Shown here: piece after piece, positions 1 to 9,290 of the stretch
Numbering within the stretch: the stretch's first letter is position 1
How the letters are laid out: each line of letters begins with the position of its first letter
Assembly: GCA_026874595.1 (NCBI GenBank)
Contig: CM049310.1
Span: 69,639,556 to 69,703,555, forward strand
Direction: 5' to 3'
Origin: Sipunculus nudus
Taxonomy: Eukaryota; Annelida; Sipuncula; Golfingiida; Sipunculidae
DNA length: 64,000 nucleotides
The notes under the pieces: model-generated
Told to the model about the DNA's origin: nothing
The model's input: only the letters and a program-made list of their open reading frames with translations
Databases searched by the model: none
Program-made: the position numbers and the translations under genes

Positions 1-248
1 GTATCAATCACATAATTCAAATCTGATTTCTTCTCAACAACTTTGTATGGTCCAGAGTATTTTGCTTGCAGGGGATGTCCTGGAATTGGGAATAATACCA
101 GAACTTTATCACCAGGTTTAAATTCTCTTTTTGTCGTCTTTTTGTCATACCATACTTTCATTTTGTTTTGGGCTTTCTTTAAATGTTCTTGGGCGATTTC
201 ATTTGCCCTACCTAATTTCTCCTTGAATTCCTGAACATATTTTAACAA
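1..248 (-). CDS. pol: Pol: integrase C-terminus, cut by window edge (left copy)
   Basis: The first about 82 codons of the counterpart of 4327-6174, containing the GPY module region. The reverse transcriptase and RNase H of this copy would lie left of the window. Confidence 0.85.
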   Translation of the reverse strand, partial: MLKYVQEFKEKLGRANEIAQEHLKKAQNKMKVWYDKKTTKREFKPGDKVLVLFPIPGHPLQAKYSGPYKVVEKKSDLNYVID

Positions 249-249
249 G

Positions 250-1716
250 CTACTTTGACCACTTTTCCATCCAAGTGTCTTTTAACACCGCCAGGGGGCC
301 TCTTACACAGTGCCCATACACTAATTCAAAAGGGCTAAACCCTAAGCTTTCTTGCACTGCTTCTCGGGCCGCAAATATCAAAAAGGGTAAACCCTCATCC
401 CACTGGTTCCCAGTGTCAAGACAATAAGCTCTAATCATGTTTTTGAGAGTTTGATGAAATCGCTCTAGAGCACCTTGACTCTCAGGATGGTAGGCACTGG
501 ATTTGTAGTGTTTTATGCCTAGCTCTTCCATAACCTGGGCAAATATATTTGACATGAAATTTGAACCTTGATCCGTTTGTATTGTTCTTGGTAAGCCAAA
601 AGTAGTAAAAAATTTAACCAGAGCTTCAACAATTTTCTTTGCAGATATAGTTCTAAGAGGAATTGCTTCTGGAAATCTAGTTGCAGTACACATGATTGTT
701 AGAACATATTCATTGCCATGTTTAGTTTTTCTTAGCGGTCCTACACAGTCAAGTATTATTGATTCAAACGCATCATGTGTTGTTGGTATGGGCGAGAGTG
801 GCGCAGGACTAATTTGGTGGGTTGGTTTTCCAATCATTTGACACACATGACAAGTTTTACAGTATTTCGCCACGTCTCGTTTTAACTTGGGCCAATAGAA
901 GTGTTGGAGAATTTTGTGTTTGGTTTTCCTGACACCCAAATGTCCTGCCATAGGATGATCATGTGCAAGTTTTAAGATTTCTGGGCGATACTCGGGGGGA
1001 ACTACAATTTGATAAAGAGTATTCCACGTTTCGTCCGCTGGTATGGTGGGAGGTCTATATTTTCTGACTAGTACATCATTCTGTAAGGTGAAACAAGTTG
1101 GAACTTTATCTGCTTCCTCTTTAGTCAAGGCATTTTCTCTAAGGGAGGCAATATCAGGATCTTTCTTTTGCATTGCTATCAAATCATCAGTTTTCATGCT
1201 AACTTCTACATTCTTTACACTCCTATCCTTCTTTAACTGTTCATGCCCATTTTGATCAGGCGATTTCACGCCGTTTGTACTCCTTTGGAGATTTCTATTC
1301 AGGGTCTGTTTGCCCTGGACTACATTTGTAGTCGAGTCCTTTGGACTGGGTGTGCCACTTGGGTCACACGCGGGCGATTTAATATTTACTCGCGTAACGG
1401 GCTTTAAGCCACTGACGTCATCGTTTGAATGCGCCATAAAGGTTTGCGAGAGGTCAAGTACAGAACTCTCTGGTTTCAGACTTGCCTTTTTACTCATCGC
1501 TCGAGTCACTACACAGCCTGGAAATACGCCCGGAAACTCCTGCGAGAGCAGGTCTGTGTCCCTATCAGTGCTCGGCAATTTTGTCATTCTGGGATCAATT
1601 TTCACTCTGTCACCAGCTAAATCGTTGCCTAGGAGGAGCGAAACGCCCTCTACTGGCAACTTTGAACAAACTCCTACAGTTACAAATTCAGAGACTAAAT
1701 CAGATTCTAGTTTCAC
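250..1716 (-). CDS. pol: Pol: protease end and integrase (left copy)
   Basis: The 488-residue counterpart of 6176-7642 with intact HHCC and D-D-E residues. One residue differs (Val here, Phe in the right copy), caused by the base difference at 1104/7030 in the linker before the zinc-binding module. Confidence 0.9.
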   Translation of the reverse strand: MKLESDLVSEFVTVGVCSKLPVEGVSLLLGNDLAGDRVKIDPRMTKLPSTDRDTDLLSQEFPGVFPGCVVTRAMSKKASLKPESSVLDLSQTFMAHSNDDVSGLKPVTRVNIKSPACDPSGTPSPKDSTTNVVQGKQTLNRNLQRSTNGVKSPDQNGHEQLKKDRSVKNVEVSMKTDDLIAMQKKDPDIASLRENALTKEEADKVPTCFTLQNDVLVRKYRPPTIPADETWNTLYQIVVPPEYRPEILKLAHDHPMAGHLGVRKTKHKILQHFYWPKLKRDVAKYCKTCHVCQMIGKPTHQISPAPLSPIPTTHDAFESIILDCVGPLRKTKHGNEYVLTIMCTATRFPEAIPLRTISAKKIVEALVKFFTTFGLPRTIQTDQGSNFMSNIFAQVMEELGIKHYKSSAYHPESQGALERFHQTLKNMIRAYCLDTGNQWDEGLPFLIFAAREAVQESLGFSPFELVYGHCVRGPLAVLKDTWMEKWSK

Positions 1717-1747
1717 TCTGTGTAATGGAACTTCTAAAAATTCCGAA

Positions 1748-2758
1748 TTAACGCCCTGGACTAGAACTGAACACCCCGCGTAACTCTTGAGAGAAGGGAA
1801 GAACAGATTTCAAAACGAGGCTTTGGGTTGCCCCGGTATCCCTTAAGATTTTAACACGGGCCTTTCTTGCATGGTTACCCTCTAACTGAACAAAGCCATC
1901 TGACACAAAGGGCTGAAAGCTCTCGTGGACAGGGCTTTGTGTTTCACCTTTAGTCTCTAGTTTACTGGGCATTGTTACCGGTTTCATGCTCTGCGTAACA
2001 GTTAACGCATTAGGTTTAGGCTTACTTTGACCGTATCTTTTTCTATAACACTCAGATTCTGTATGCCCCTTGAACTCACAGAATGTACAATATCTGGGTC
2101 CAGTCCTAGGTTGTCCCTCTTTATGTTGAGCAGGAGAGTCAGATTGACTTTTATACTGGGGTTTACCATGATCGGACTGTGGTTTACCTGAGCCGGAGTG
2201 ACCCCGATAGTAGGGACTACCCTTTCTCCGACCCAGTTTTGGGCTTTTGCTACCTTCTCTTTTCTCACCATACCTCCTCCTGTGACTGGTATAACTGGGG
2301 CGGTGCGTCAAGGCAAATTCATCTGCCAGGACACCAGCCTCGTTTACATTCCTTACTTTATGTTCATCCAAAAATATTTTAATGTCACTACGGATATGCC
2401 TTTTGAACTCTTCTATCAAAATTAGTTGTTTGAGTTTTTCAAAGTCCTGATCAATTTTCATAGACTGACACCATCTATTAAATGCACTTTCTTTGTCTCT
2501 AGCATATTCAACATGAGTTTGATTTTCTCTTTTTGTGGCATTCCTAAATTTTAAGCGATACGCTTCGGGGACTAATTCATAGGCTCTCAGAATGACCTCT
2601 TTTACAGTGTCGTAATCCCTGCATTGTTCGTCTGTGAGCGCAGTGTAAACGTCCTGTGCGCGACCAACCAGAACGCTTTGTAACAACAGGGTCCACTGGC
2701 CTTTAGGCCAAGCCATTAAAGTGGCCACCCGTTCAAAATAACTGAAATAACGCTCCAC
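1748..2758 (-). CDS. gag: Gag capsid/nucleocapsid and protease N-terminal frame (left copy)
   Basis: Identical 336-residue counterpart of 7674-8684, with the same CCHC knuckle, D-T-G protease triad and premature frame end. Confidence 0.83.
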   Translation of the reverse strand: MERYFSYFERVATLMAWPKGQWTLLLQSVLVGRAQDVYTALTDEQCRDYDTVKEVILRAYELVPEAYRLKFRNATKRENQTHVEYARDKESAFNRWCQSMKIDQDFEKLKQLILIEEFKRHIRSDIKIFLDEHKVRNVNEAGVLADEFALTHRPSYTSHRRRYGEKREGSKSPKLGRRKGSPYYRGHSGSGKPQSDHGKPQYKSQSDSPAQHKEGQPRTGPRYCTFCEFKGHTESECYRKRYGQSKPKPNALTVTQSMKPVTMPSKLETKGETQSPVHESFQPFVSDGFVQLEGNHARKARVKILRDTGATQSLVLKSVLPFSQELRGVFSSSPGR

Positions 2759-2825
2759 TTCGTTTTCATTGAAGGGAGGTACTTTTGTCGAATTTCTGAA
2801 TAGGAATTCAGACGGCTCATGTGCT

Positions 2826-3206
2826 TTACGATTTTGAGGATTTTGTAACTAACTCTTTCAACTTAATTTGCGTTTCTCTTTCGATTTCACATCTACGGAT
2901 TTCTGCTTCATATTTCAATTTAAGTTCATACTTTCTCAATTCTAGGTCTATCGGGTCAATAGCTGTTGCCCCAAGAGGTTTCTTAATAGGTTTTTCCTCC
3001 AAATCAGATTCCTCTTTACTTTCTACACCACCATATAATGATTTCTTAAGTACATTTCTTAAACCCTCTACAGTGCATACATCTATGATGTCAATATTTA
3101 AATGAAGAGCAACAATTTCAAGTTCATTTTTCTTTAACGTATACAATAAGCTCCTATTTTCTCTTAATTGAGGTATAATTTCATTTGGTTTAAATTCCGT
3201 ACCCAT
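2826..3206 (-). CDS. gag: Gag N-terminal frame (left copy)
   Basis: Identical in sequence and length (126 residues) to the frame at 8752-9132, including the stop that separates it from the following +1 Gag frame. Confidence 0.72.
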   Translation of the reverse strand: MGTEFKPNEIIPQLRENRSLLYTLKKNELEIVALHLNIDIIDVCTVEGLRNVLKKSLYGGVESKEESDLEEKPIKKPLGATAIDPIDLELRKYELKLKYEAEIRRCEIERETQIKLKELVTKSSKS

Positions 3207-3343
3207 ATTTGCAAAGTATCAAGATAACGTGTCTGAGAAATATCCGAGTTCAATTGTAGTTAAATACTAGTTCAATAACTAGAAGTTATAGAGACCACTG
3301 TGAAATTTTACATCCAAATGTAGCCGTTAATACGAAATACAGG

Positions 3344-3361
3344 GTCTCGTCGCGGTCGCCA
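3344..3361 (-). other. Primer-binding site (left copy)
   Basis: Same 18-base TGG-initial site, three bases downstream of the shared LTR on the minus strand. Confidence 0.6.
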
Positions 3362-3364
3362 TTA

Positions 3365-4095
3365 TGTTACGGTCCCTTTTCACACCAAACAACTCAGGCT
3401 GAACCGTAACACATATGCTCAGACACGTTCTCTTCAAATGAATACGTAACCAAAATATGGGTGCAAAAACAGTACTATATTACTAGATTACAATATTTAC
3501 ATTCATACACAAATAATATAATAGTCAATACATAACGTAATTTATAACCAAGTCTCTGACGAAAACTGAGTCTCTAAATAACGAACTGTAACGAAATACT
3601 TAACTGAATCCGGTATACGAGAAACTGAAGTCCATCATCAACACATAATTCGGGCACACACAAAACTGAAGTCCTGTATTAATCCATGTGGCACCAAACA
3701 AACAAAGTCTCTCCTCTTCCTAAATAATAAAGTTCATGGCGTGGTTTATGGCATTCCGTGGGCTTGGGGACCAAGAGCCCACGGTCACGGTCCCCGGGGA
3801 TAACAGCAATGTGGCGTTTCAAAGTCAATAGTCCCGCCTCGTACTGCAGGCGAGTTCGTTTTATAGGTTTTCAACAATGGGTGAAAACCGCAGAAGTTTG
3901 TGGTTTTGCTTGAGAGAAACGATAGCGCCGGCAGAACTGCAAAACCAGTACTGAATGGTCCAAGAATAGTTTTTATGTTTCTCAAAGCGCGTCAGTAGTC
4001 ACTGATAGCGGGGTGGATCCATAAGCGTGGAAACGGGGGCGGCCACACCACTTCGTGGCGCCATCTTCCGATGTCCGGGTGACGTCCATGCAACA
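3365..4095 (-). repeat. Shared LTR between the two tandem copies
   Basis: The same 731-bp LTR as 9291-10021. It serves as 3' LTR of the complete copy (polypurine tract directly before it on the minus strand) and 5' LTR of the truncated left copy (primer-binding site directly after it). One LTR shared by two internal regions is the arrangement left by recombination between LTRs rather than by two independent insertions. Confidence 0.92.
3859..3865 (-). promoter_or_regulatory. TATA box in the LTR (shared copy)
   Basis: Identical minus-strand TATAAAA at the equivalent position of the shared LTR; it would drive the left copy. Confidence 0.5.
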
Positions 4096-4107
4096 CCCCC
4101 ACCCTTA
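4096..4107 (-). other. Polypurine tract before the shared LTR
   Basis: The minus strand reads TAAGGGTGGGGG directly against the LTR start TGTTGCATGG, the expected primer for plus-strand DNA synthesis. It confirms the LTR border and the minus orientation. Confidence 0.75.
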
Positions 4108-4326
4108 AAAGAAAGAAGGTAAGGAGAGCAAAGCATTAGCACTGTATGACGAGTATATGAGTAGTTTGACATCTTAAGCATTAGTTTATGCTTCTTACAG
4201 CTAATTAATTATCATCACAAATAGTATAATCAGCAATATCTTAATACATGTAATATATGTAATACAACTCTTCCAAAGGACAAAACATGTCCGAGGCTAT
4301 AACAAGAGTCAATTATCAGATCAAAA

Positions 4327-6174
4327 TTAATGACGTCTCGATAACGTATCAGCGATTATGTTATCGGAGCCCTTGATGTGTTTGATAACTAGGTTAAACT
4401 CTGACAGGGCTAGACTCCATCTCATTAATCTCTGATTATTATTCTTCATCTTATGAAGAAATGTTATGGGATTATGATCTGTATAAACAGTTATATCATA
4501 CGGCGTAGAGCCCAAATATACTTCAAAGTGCTGTAACGCCATCAATAGTGACAGAGTTTCTTTTTCAATAGTAGAATAATTCTTTTGATGAGGTAAAAAT
4601 TTCTTTGAATAGTAGCAAACCGGATGACTTATGTTAAAGTCATCGTCTTGGATGAGCACAGCGCCTACACCGCAATCGCTGGCATCCGTCATGAGAGAAA
4701 ACGGTTTATCAAAATTTGGAGCCTGTAACACAGGTGCACTTTGTAATATAGCTTTGGCTCTTTCAAAAGCATTTTGACAGTTTTTATTCCAATGGAATTT
4801 TCTGTCCTTTTTCAATAGGTCCGTTAACGGATTTACAACTTCTGCAAAGTTTTGACAAAATTTCCTGTAATACCCAGTCATTCCTAAGAATCGCATTAGT
4901 TCCTTGCGATTAGTAGGAACTGGAAATTCTACGATAGCAGATACTTTACTGGCAATTGGTTTTACACAACCTTGACCTACTTCGTGCCCTAAATATGTTA
5001 CAGTTGCACGACAAAACTCACTCTTGGCAAGATTAACTGTCAATCCTGCCTTTTTCAGTCTCTCAAAGAGTTCTATCAAACTTTGTTTATGATCTTCCCA
5101 TATGTGATTGTATACAACAACATCATCAATATAGCAAGTACAGTTATCTAAGCCAGATAATACACAATTCATAAGTCTCATGAAGCAGGCTGGCGCATTT
5201 TTCATTCCGAAGGGCATAACTTTGTACTGGAACAAACCGTTTGGCGTTACAAACGCAGATATTTGCTTAGCCCGTTCGGTAAGAGGTACCTGCCAATAAC
5301 CTTTCAACAGATCTAACTTGCTAATATACGTAGCAGATCCAATCTTATCAATGCAATCTTCCACTCTGGGCAAAGGGTAAGTATCTGTTATTGTTACAGT
5401 GTTAACTTTTCGATAGTCTGTACAAAATCTGTAGGTCATATCAGGCTTCTTTATCAACAAACATGGGGAACTCCAGGCACTACTGCTGTTTTCAATAATA
5501 TCATTCTCTATCATATACTTTATTTCATTCTTTATGGCTTGTAACTTTTGGGGACCAGCTCTATATGGTGCCTGTTTAATAGGGGAAGCATCTCCTACGT
5601 CTACATCATGCTGTAGTACATTAGTTCTACTGGGGACATCAGGAAATAAAGAGTCATAATTTAGCAGGATTTCCTTCAACTCTGATAACTGATCGAAATC
5701 CAAATGTGACAATTTCTGATCTAAATTATTTAAAATATCAGAGTTGTTCAGTTTTACAGGATGTTCAGTTTTCTTCATGAGAATATCCTCGGCATTCTTT
5801 TCAGTTTCTTTAATGAGTATCAAATTTGTTTGGGGAGGACTAGATTGACATGTTTCTGCTGATCTGTCATGATATTCTTTCAACATATTTATATGACAAA
5901 GTTGATGCGACTTTCTACGATCAGGAGTATCAATCACATAATTCAAATCTGATTTCTTCTCAACAACTTTGTATGGTCCAGAGTATTTTGCTTGCAGGGG
6001 ATGTCCTGGAATTGGGAATAATACCAGAACTTTATCACCAGGTTTAAATTCTCTTTTTGTCGTCTTTTTGTCATACCATACTTTCATTTTGTTTTGGGCT
6101 TTCTTTAAATGTTCTTGGGCGATTTCATTTGCCCTACCTAATTTCTCCTTGAATTCCTGAACATATTTTAACAA
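4327..6174 (-). CDS. pol: Pol: integrase C-terminus, reverse transcriptase and RNase H (complete copy)
   Basis: A 615-residue frame. Residue about 66 has the integrase GPY/F module (YSGPYKVV). Reverse transcriptase follows with the motif A Asp in LDLLKGYW (about 287), FGMKNAP, and the catalytic YIDDVVVY (about 350). RNase H shows TDASDCG (about 496), the Glu of KETLSLL (about 540), YTDHNP (about 565) and a C-terminal ADTLSR. All catalytic residues are present and no internal stop is seen. The nominal start (TTG) is only the edge of a frame open further upstream; it is the +1 frame relative to the preceding integrase ORF. The stop lies about 230 bases before the polypurine tract and 3' LTR. 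Confidence 0.93.
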   Translation of the reverse strand: MLKYVQEFKEKLGRANEIAQEHLKKAQNKMKVWYDKKTTKREFKPGDKVLVLFPIPGHPLQAKYSGPYKVVEKKSDLNYVIDTPDRRKSHQLCHINMLKEYHDRSAETCQSSPPQTNLILIKETEKNAEDILMKKTEHPVKLNNSDILNNLDQKLSHLDFDQLSELKEILLNYDSLFPDVPSRTNVLQHDVDVGDASPIKQAPYRAGPQKLQAIKNEIKYMIENDIIENSSSAWSSPCLLIKKPDMTYRFCTDYRKVNTVTITDTYPLPRVEDCIDKIGSATYISKLDLLKGYWQVPLTERAKQISAFVTPNGLFQYKVMPFGMKNAPACFMRLMNCVLSGLDNCTCYIDDVVVYNHIWEDHKQSLIELFERLKKAGLTVNLAKSEFCRATVTYLGHEVGQGCVKPIASKVSAIVEFPVPTNRKELMRFLGMTGYYRKFCQNFAEVVNPLTDLLKKDRKFHWNKNCQNAFERAKAILQSAPVLQAPNFDKPFSLMTDASDCGVGAVLIQDDDFNISHPVCYYSKKFLPHQKNYSTIEKETLSLLMALQHFEVYLGSTPYDITVYTDHNPITFLHKMKNNNQRLMRWSLALSEFNLVIKHIKGSDNIIADTLSRRH

Positions 6175-6175
6175 G

Positions 6176-7642
6176 CTACTTTGACCACTTTTCCATCCAA
6201 GTGTCTTTTAACACCGCCAGGGGGCCTCTTACACAGTGCCCATACACTAATTCAAAAGGGCTAAACCCTAAGCTTTCTTGCACTGCTTCTCGGGCCGCAA
6301 ATATCAAAAAGGGTAAACCCTCATCCCACTGGTTCCCAGTGTCAAGACAATAAGCTCTAATCATGTTTTTGAGAGTTTGATGAAATCGCTCTAGAGCACC
6401 TTGACTCTCAGGATGGTAGGCACTGGATTTGTAGTGTTTTATGCCTAGCTCTTCCATAACCTGGGCAAATATATTTGACATGAAATTTGAACCTTGATCC
6501 GTTTGTATTGTTCTTGGTAAGCCAAAAGTAGTAAAAAATTTAACCAGAGCTTCAACAATTTTCTTTGCAGATATAGTTCTAAGAGGAATTGCTTCTGGAA
6601 ATCTAGTTGCAGTACACATGATTGTTAGAACATATTCATTGCCATGTTTAGTTTTTCTTAGCGGTCCTACACAGTCAAGTATTATTGATTCAAACGCATC
6701 ATGTGTTGTTGGTATGGGCGAGAGTGGCGCAGGACTAATTTGGTGGGTTGGTTTTCCAATCATTTGACACACATGACAAGTTTTACAGTATTTCGCCACG
6801 TCTCGTTTTAACTTGGGCCAATAGAAGTGTTGGAGAATTTTGTGTTTGGTTTTCCTGACACCCAAATGTCCTGCCATAGGATGATCATGTGCAAGTTTTA
6901 AGATTTCTGGGCGATACTCGGGGGGAACTACAATTTGATAAAGAGTATTCCACGTTTCGTCCGCTGGTATGGTGGGAGGTCTATATTTTCTGACTAGTAC
7001 ATCATTCTGTAAGGTGAAACAAGTTGGAAATTTATCTGCTTCCTCTTTAGTCAAGGCATTTTCTCTAAGGGAGGCAATATCAGGATCTTTCTTTTGCATT
7101 GCTATCAAATCATCAGTTTTCATGCTAACTTCTACATTCTTTACACTCCTATCCTTCTTTAACTGTTCATGCCCATTTTGATCAGGCGATTTCACGCCGT
7201 TTGTACTCCTTTGGAGATTTCTATTCAGGGTCTGTTTGCCCTGGACTACATTTGTAGTCGAGTCCTTTGGACTGGGTGTGCCACTTGGGTCACACGCGGG
7301 CGATTTAATATTTACTCGCGTAACGGGCTTTAAGCCACTGACGTCATCGTTTGAATGCGCCATAAAGGTTTGCGAGAGGTCAAGTACAGAACTCTCTGGT
7401 TTCAGACTTGCCTTTTTACTCATCGCTCGAGTCACTACACAGCCTGGAAATACGCCCGGAAACTCCTGCGAGAGCAGGTCTGTGTCCCTATCAGTGCTCG
7501 GCAATTTTGTCATTCTGGGATCAATTTTCACTCTGTCACCAGCTAAATCGTTGCCTAGGAGGAGCGAAACGCCCTCTACTGGCAACTTTGAACAAACTCC
7601 TACAGTTACAAATTCAGAGACTAAATCAGATTCTAGTTTCAC
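6176..7642 (-). CDS. pol: Pol: protease end and integrase (right copy)
   Basis: A 488-residue frame. The first 40 residues complete the protease (LLGNDLAG, the usual hydrophobic-Gly-Asn/Arg-Asp motif). A variable linker follows. Residues about 248-292 carry the HHCC zinc-binding module (GHLGVRKTKHKIL, then CKTCHVC). The catalytic core has D-D-E at about 321 (LDCVGP), 380 (TDQGSNF) and 413 (PESQGALERFH). The frame stops at 6176 before the integrase C-terminal GPY module, which continues in the next frame. Integrase lying before RT is opposite to most Ty3/Gypsy elements. It differs from the left copy by one residue (Phe here). Confidence 0.92.
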   Translation of the reverse strand: MKLESDLVSEFVTVGVCSKLPVEGVSLLLGNDLAGDRVKIDPRMTKLPSTDRDTDLLSQEFPGVFPGCVVTRAMSKKASLKPESSVLDLSQTFMAHSNDDVSGLKPVTRVNIKSPACDPSGTPSPKDSTTNVVQGKQTLNRNLQRSTNGVKSPDQNGHEQLKKDRSVKNVEVSMKTDDLIAMQKKDPDIASLRENALTKEEADKFPTCFTLQNDVLVRKYRPPTIPADETWNTLYQIVVPPEYRPEILKLAHDHPMAGHLGVRKTKHKILQHFYWPKLKRDVAKYCKTCHVCQMIGKPTHQISPAPLSPIPTTHDAFESIILDCVGPLRKTKHGNEYVLTIMCTATRFPEAIPLRTISAKKIVEALVKFFTTFGLPRTIQTDQGSNFMSNIFAQVMEELGIKHYKSSAYHPESQGALERFHQTLKNMIRAYCLDTGNQWDEGLPFLIFAAREAVQESLGFSPFELVYGHCVRGPLAVLKDTWMEKWSK

Positions 7643-7673
7643 TCTGTGTAATGGAACTTCTAAAAATTCCGAA

Positions 7674-8684
7674 TTAACGCCCTGGACTAGAACTGAACAC
7701 CCCGCGTAACTCTTGAGAGAAGGGAAGAACAGATTTCAAAACGAGGCTTTGGGTTGCCCCGGTATCCCTTAAGATTTTAACACGGGCCTTTCTTGCATGG
7801 TTACCCTCTAACTGAACAAAGCCATCTGACACAAAGGGCTGAAAGCTCTCGTGGACAGGGCTTTGTGTTTCACCTTTAGTCTCTAGTTTACTGGGCATTG
7901 TTACCGGTTTCATGCTCTGCGTAACAGTTAACGCATTAGGTTTAGGCTTACTTTGACCGTATCTTTTTCTATAACACTCAGATTCTGTATGCCCCTTGAA
8001 CTCACAGAATGTACAATATCTGGGTCCAGTCCTAGGTTGTCCCTCTTTATGTTGAGCAGGAGAGTCAGATTGACTTTTATACTGGGGTTTACCATGATCG
8101 GACTGTGGTTTACCTGAGCCGGAGTGACCCCGATAGTAGGGACTACCCTTTCTCCGACCCAGTTTTGGGCTTTTGCTACCTTCTCTTTTCTCACCATACC
8201 TCCTCCTGTGACTGGTATAACTGGGGCGGTGCGTCAAGGCAAATTCATCTGCCAGGACACCAGCCTCGTTTACATTCCTTACTTTATGTTCATCCAAAAA
8301 TATTTTAATGTCACTACGGATATGCCTTTTGAACTCTTCTATCAAAATTAGTTGTTTGAGTTTTTCAAAGTCCTGATCAATTTTCATAGACTGACACCAT
8401 CTATTAAATGCACTTTCTTTGTCTCTAGCATATTCAACATGAGTTTGATTTTCTCTTTTTGTGGCATTCCTAAATTTTAAGCGATACGCTTCGGGGACTA
8501 ATTCATAGGCTCTCAGAATGACCTCTTTTACAGTGTCGTAATCCCTGCATTGTTCGTCTGTGAGCGCAGTGTAAACGTCCTGTGCGCGACCAACCAGAAC
8601 GCTTTGTAACAACAGGGTCCACTGGCCTTTAGGCCAAGCCATTAAAGTGGCCACCCGTTCAAAATAACTGAAATAACGCTCCAC
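7674..8684 (-). CDS. gag: Gag capsid/nucleocapsid and protease N-terminal frame (right copy)
   Basis: A 336-residue frame. Residues 1-150 form a helical capsid-like region. Its C-terminal half resembles the SCAN-like Gag fold described for Gmr1-type elements. A basic Ser/Gly/Lys linker follows. Residues about 225-240 hold a CCHC zinc knuckle (CTFCEFKGHTESEC). Near residue 307 the frame runs into an aspartic protease active site (LRDTGATQS; D-T-G triad). The frame ends shortly after; the rest of the protease lies in the +1 frame that leads into the integrase ORF. The nominal start is a GTG inside an open frame, so it is not a real start. Identical in the left copy. Confidence 0.85.
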   Translation of the reverse strand: MERYFSYFERVATLMAWPKGQWTLLLQSVLVGRAQDVYTALTDEQCRDYDTVKEVILRAYELVPEAYRLKFRNATKRENQTHVEYARDKESAFNRWCQSMKIDQDFEKLKQLILIEEFKRHIRSDIKIFLDEHKVRNVNEAGVLADEFALTHRPSYTSHRRRYGEKREGSKSPKLGRRKGSPYYRGHSGSGKPQSDHGKPQYKSQSDSPAQHKEGQPRTGPRYCTFCEFKGHTESECYRKRYGQSKPKPNALTVTQSMKPVTMPSKLETKGETQSPVHESFQPFVSDGFVQLEGNHARKARVKILRDTGATQSLVLKSVLPFSQELRGVFSSSPGR

Positions 8685-8751
8685 TTCGTTTTCATTGAAG
8701 GGAGGTACTTTTGTCGAATTTCTGAATAGGAATTCAGACGGCTCATGTGCT

Positions 8752-9132
8752 TTACGATTTTGAGGATTTTGTAACTAACTCTTTCAACTTAATTTGCGTT
8801 TCTCTTTCGATTTCACATCTACGGATTTCTGCTTCATATTTCAATTTAAGTTCATACTTTCTCAATTCTAGGTCTATCGGGTCAATAGCTGTTGCCCCAA
8901 GAGGTTTCTTAATAGGTTTTTCCTCCAAATCAGATTCCTCTTTACTTTCTACACCACCATATAATGATTTCTTAAGTACATTTCTTAAACCCTCTACAGT
9001 GCATACATCTATGATGTCAATATTTAAATGAAGAGCAACAATTTCAAGTTCATTTTTCTTTAACGTATACAATAAGCTCCTATTTTCTCTTAATTGAGGT
9101 ATAATTTCATTTGGTTTAAATTCCGTACCCAT
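8752..9132 (-). CDS. gag: Gag N-terminal frame (right copy)
   Basis: A 126-residue frame, the first after the LTR, starting MGTEFKPNEIIPQL. It is rich in charged residues, with a long helical, probably coiled-coil stretch near the end (heptad-like ELRKYELKLKYEAEIRRCEI) suited to Gag assembly. The frame stops at 8752, while the next Gag frame is open from about 70 bases upstream of its nominal start, shifted by +1, so Gag is split over two frames. The left copy (2826-3206) is identical. Identification rests on position and on the next frame. Confidence 0.75.
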   Translation of the reverse strand: MGTEFKPNEIIPQLRENRSLLYTLKKNELEIVALHLNIDIIDVCTVEGLRNVLKKSLYGGVESKEESDLEEKPIKKPLGATAIDPIDLELRKYELKLKYEAEIRRCEIERETQIKLKELVTKSSKS

Positions 9133-9269
9133 ATTTGCAAAGTATCAAGATAACGTGTCTGAGAAATATCCGAGTTCAATTGTAGTTAAATACTAGTTCA
9201 ATAACTAGAAGTTATAGAGACCACTGTGAAATTTTACATCCAAATGTAGCCGTTAATACGAAATACAGG

Positions 9270-9287
9270 GTCTCGTCGCGGTCGCCA
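9270..9287 (-). other. Primer-binding site (right copy), tRNA-Arg-like
   Basis: Three bases after the LTR end the minus strand reads TGGCGACCGCGACGAGAC. It begins TGG as expected for pairing with a tRNA CCA end. Its complement (GCGGTCG before CCA) resembles arginine tRNAs that begin GACCGCG. The tRNA identity is from memory and unchecked; the position as PBS is firm. Confidence 0.6.
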
Positions 9288-9290
9288 TTA

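Noticed and set aside
1310-1783. 157-codon plus-strand frame opposite the protease/integrase frame (also 7236-7709)
   Set aside because: Antisense shadow of the pol gene; no family resemblance.
3785-4181. Frames inside the LTR (and 9711-9911)
   Set aside because: Short, in the promoter/untranslated LTR, and explained by the repeat.
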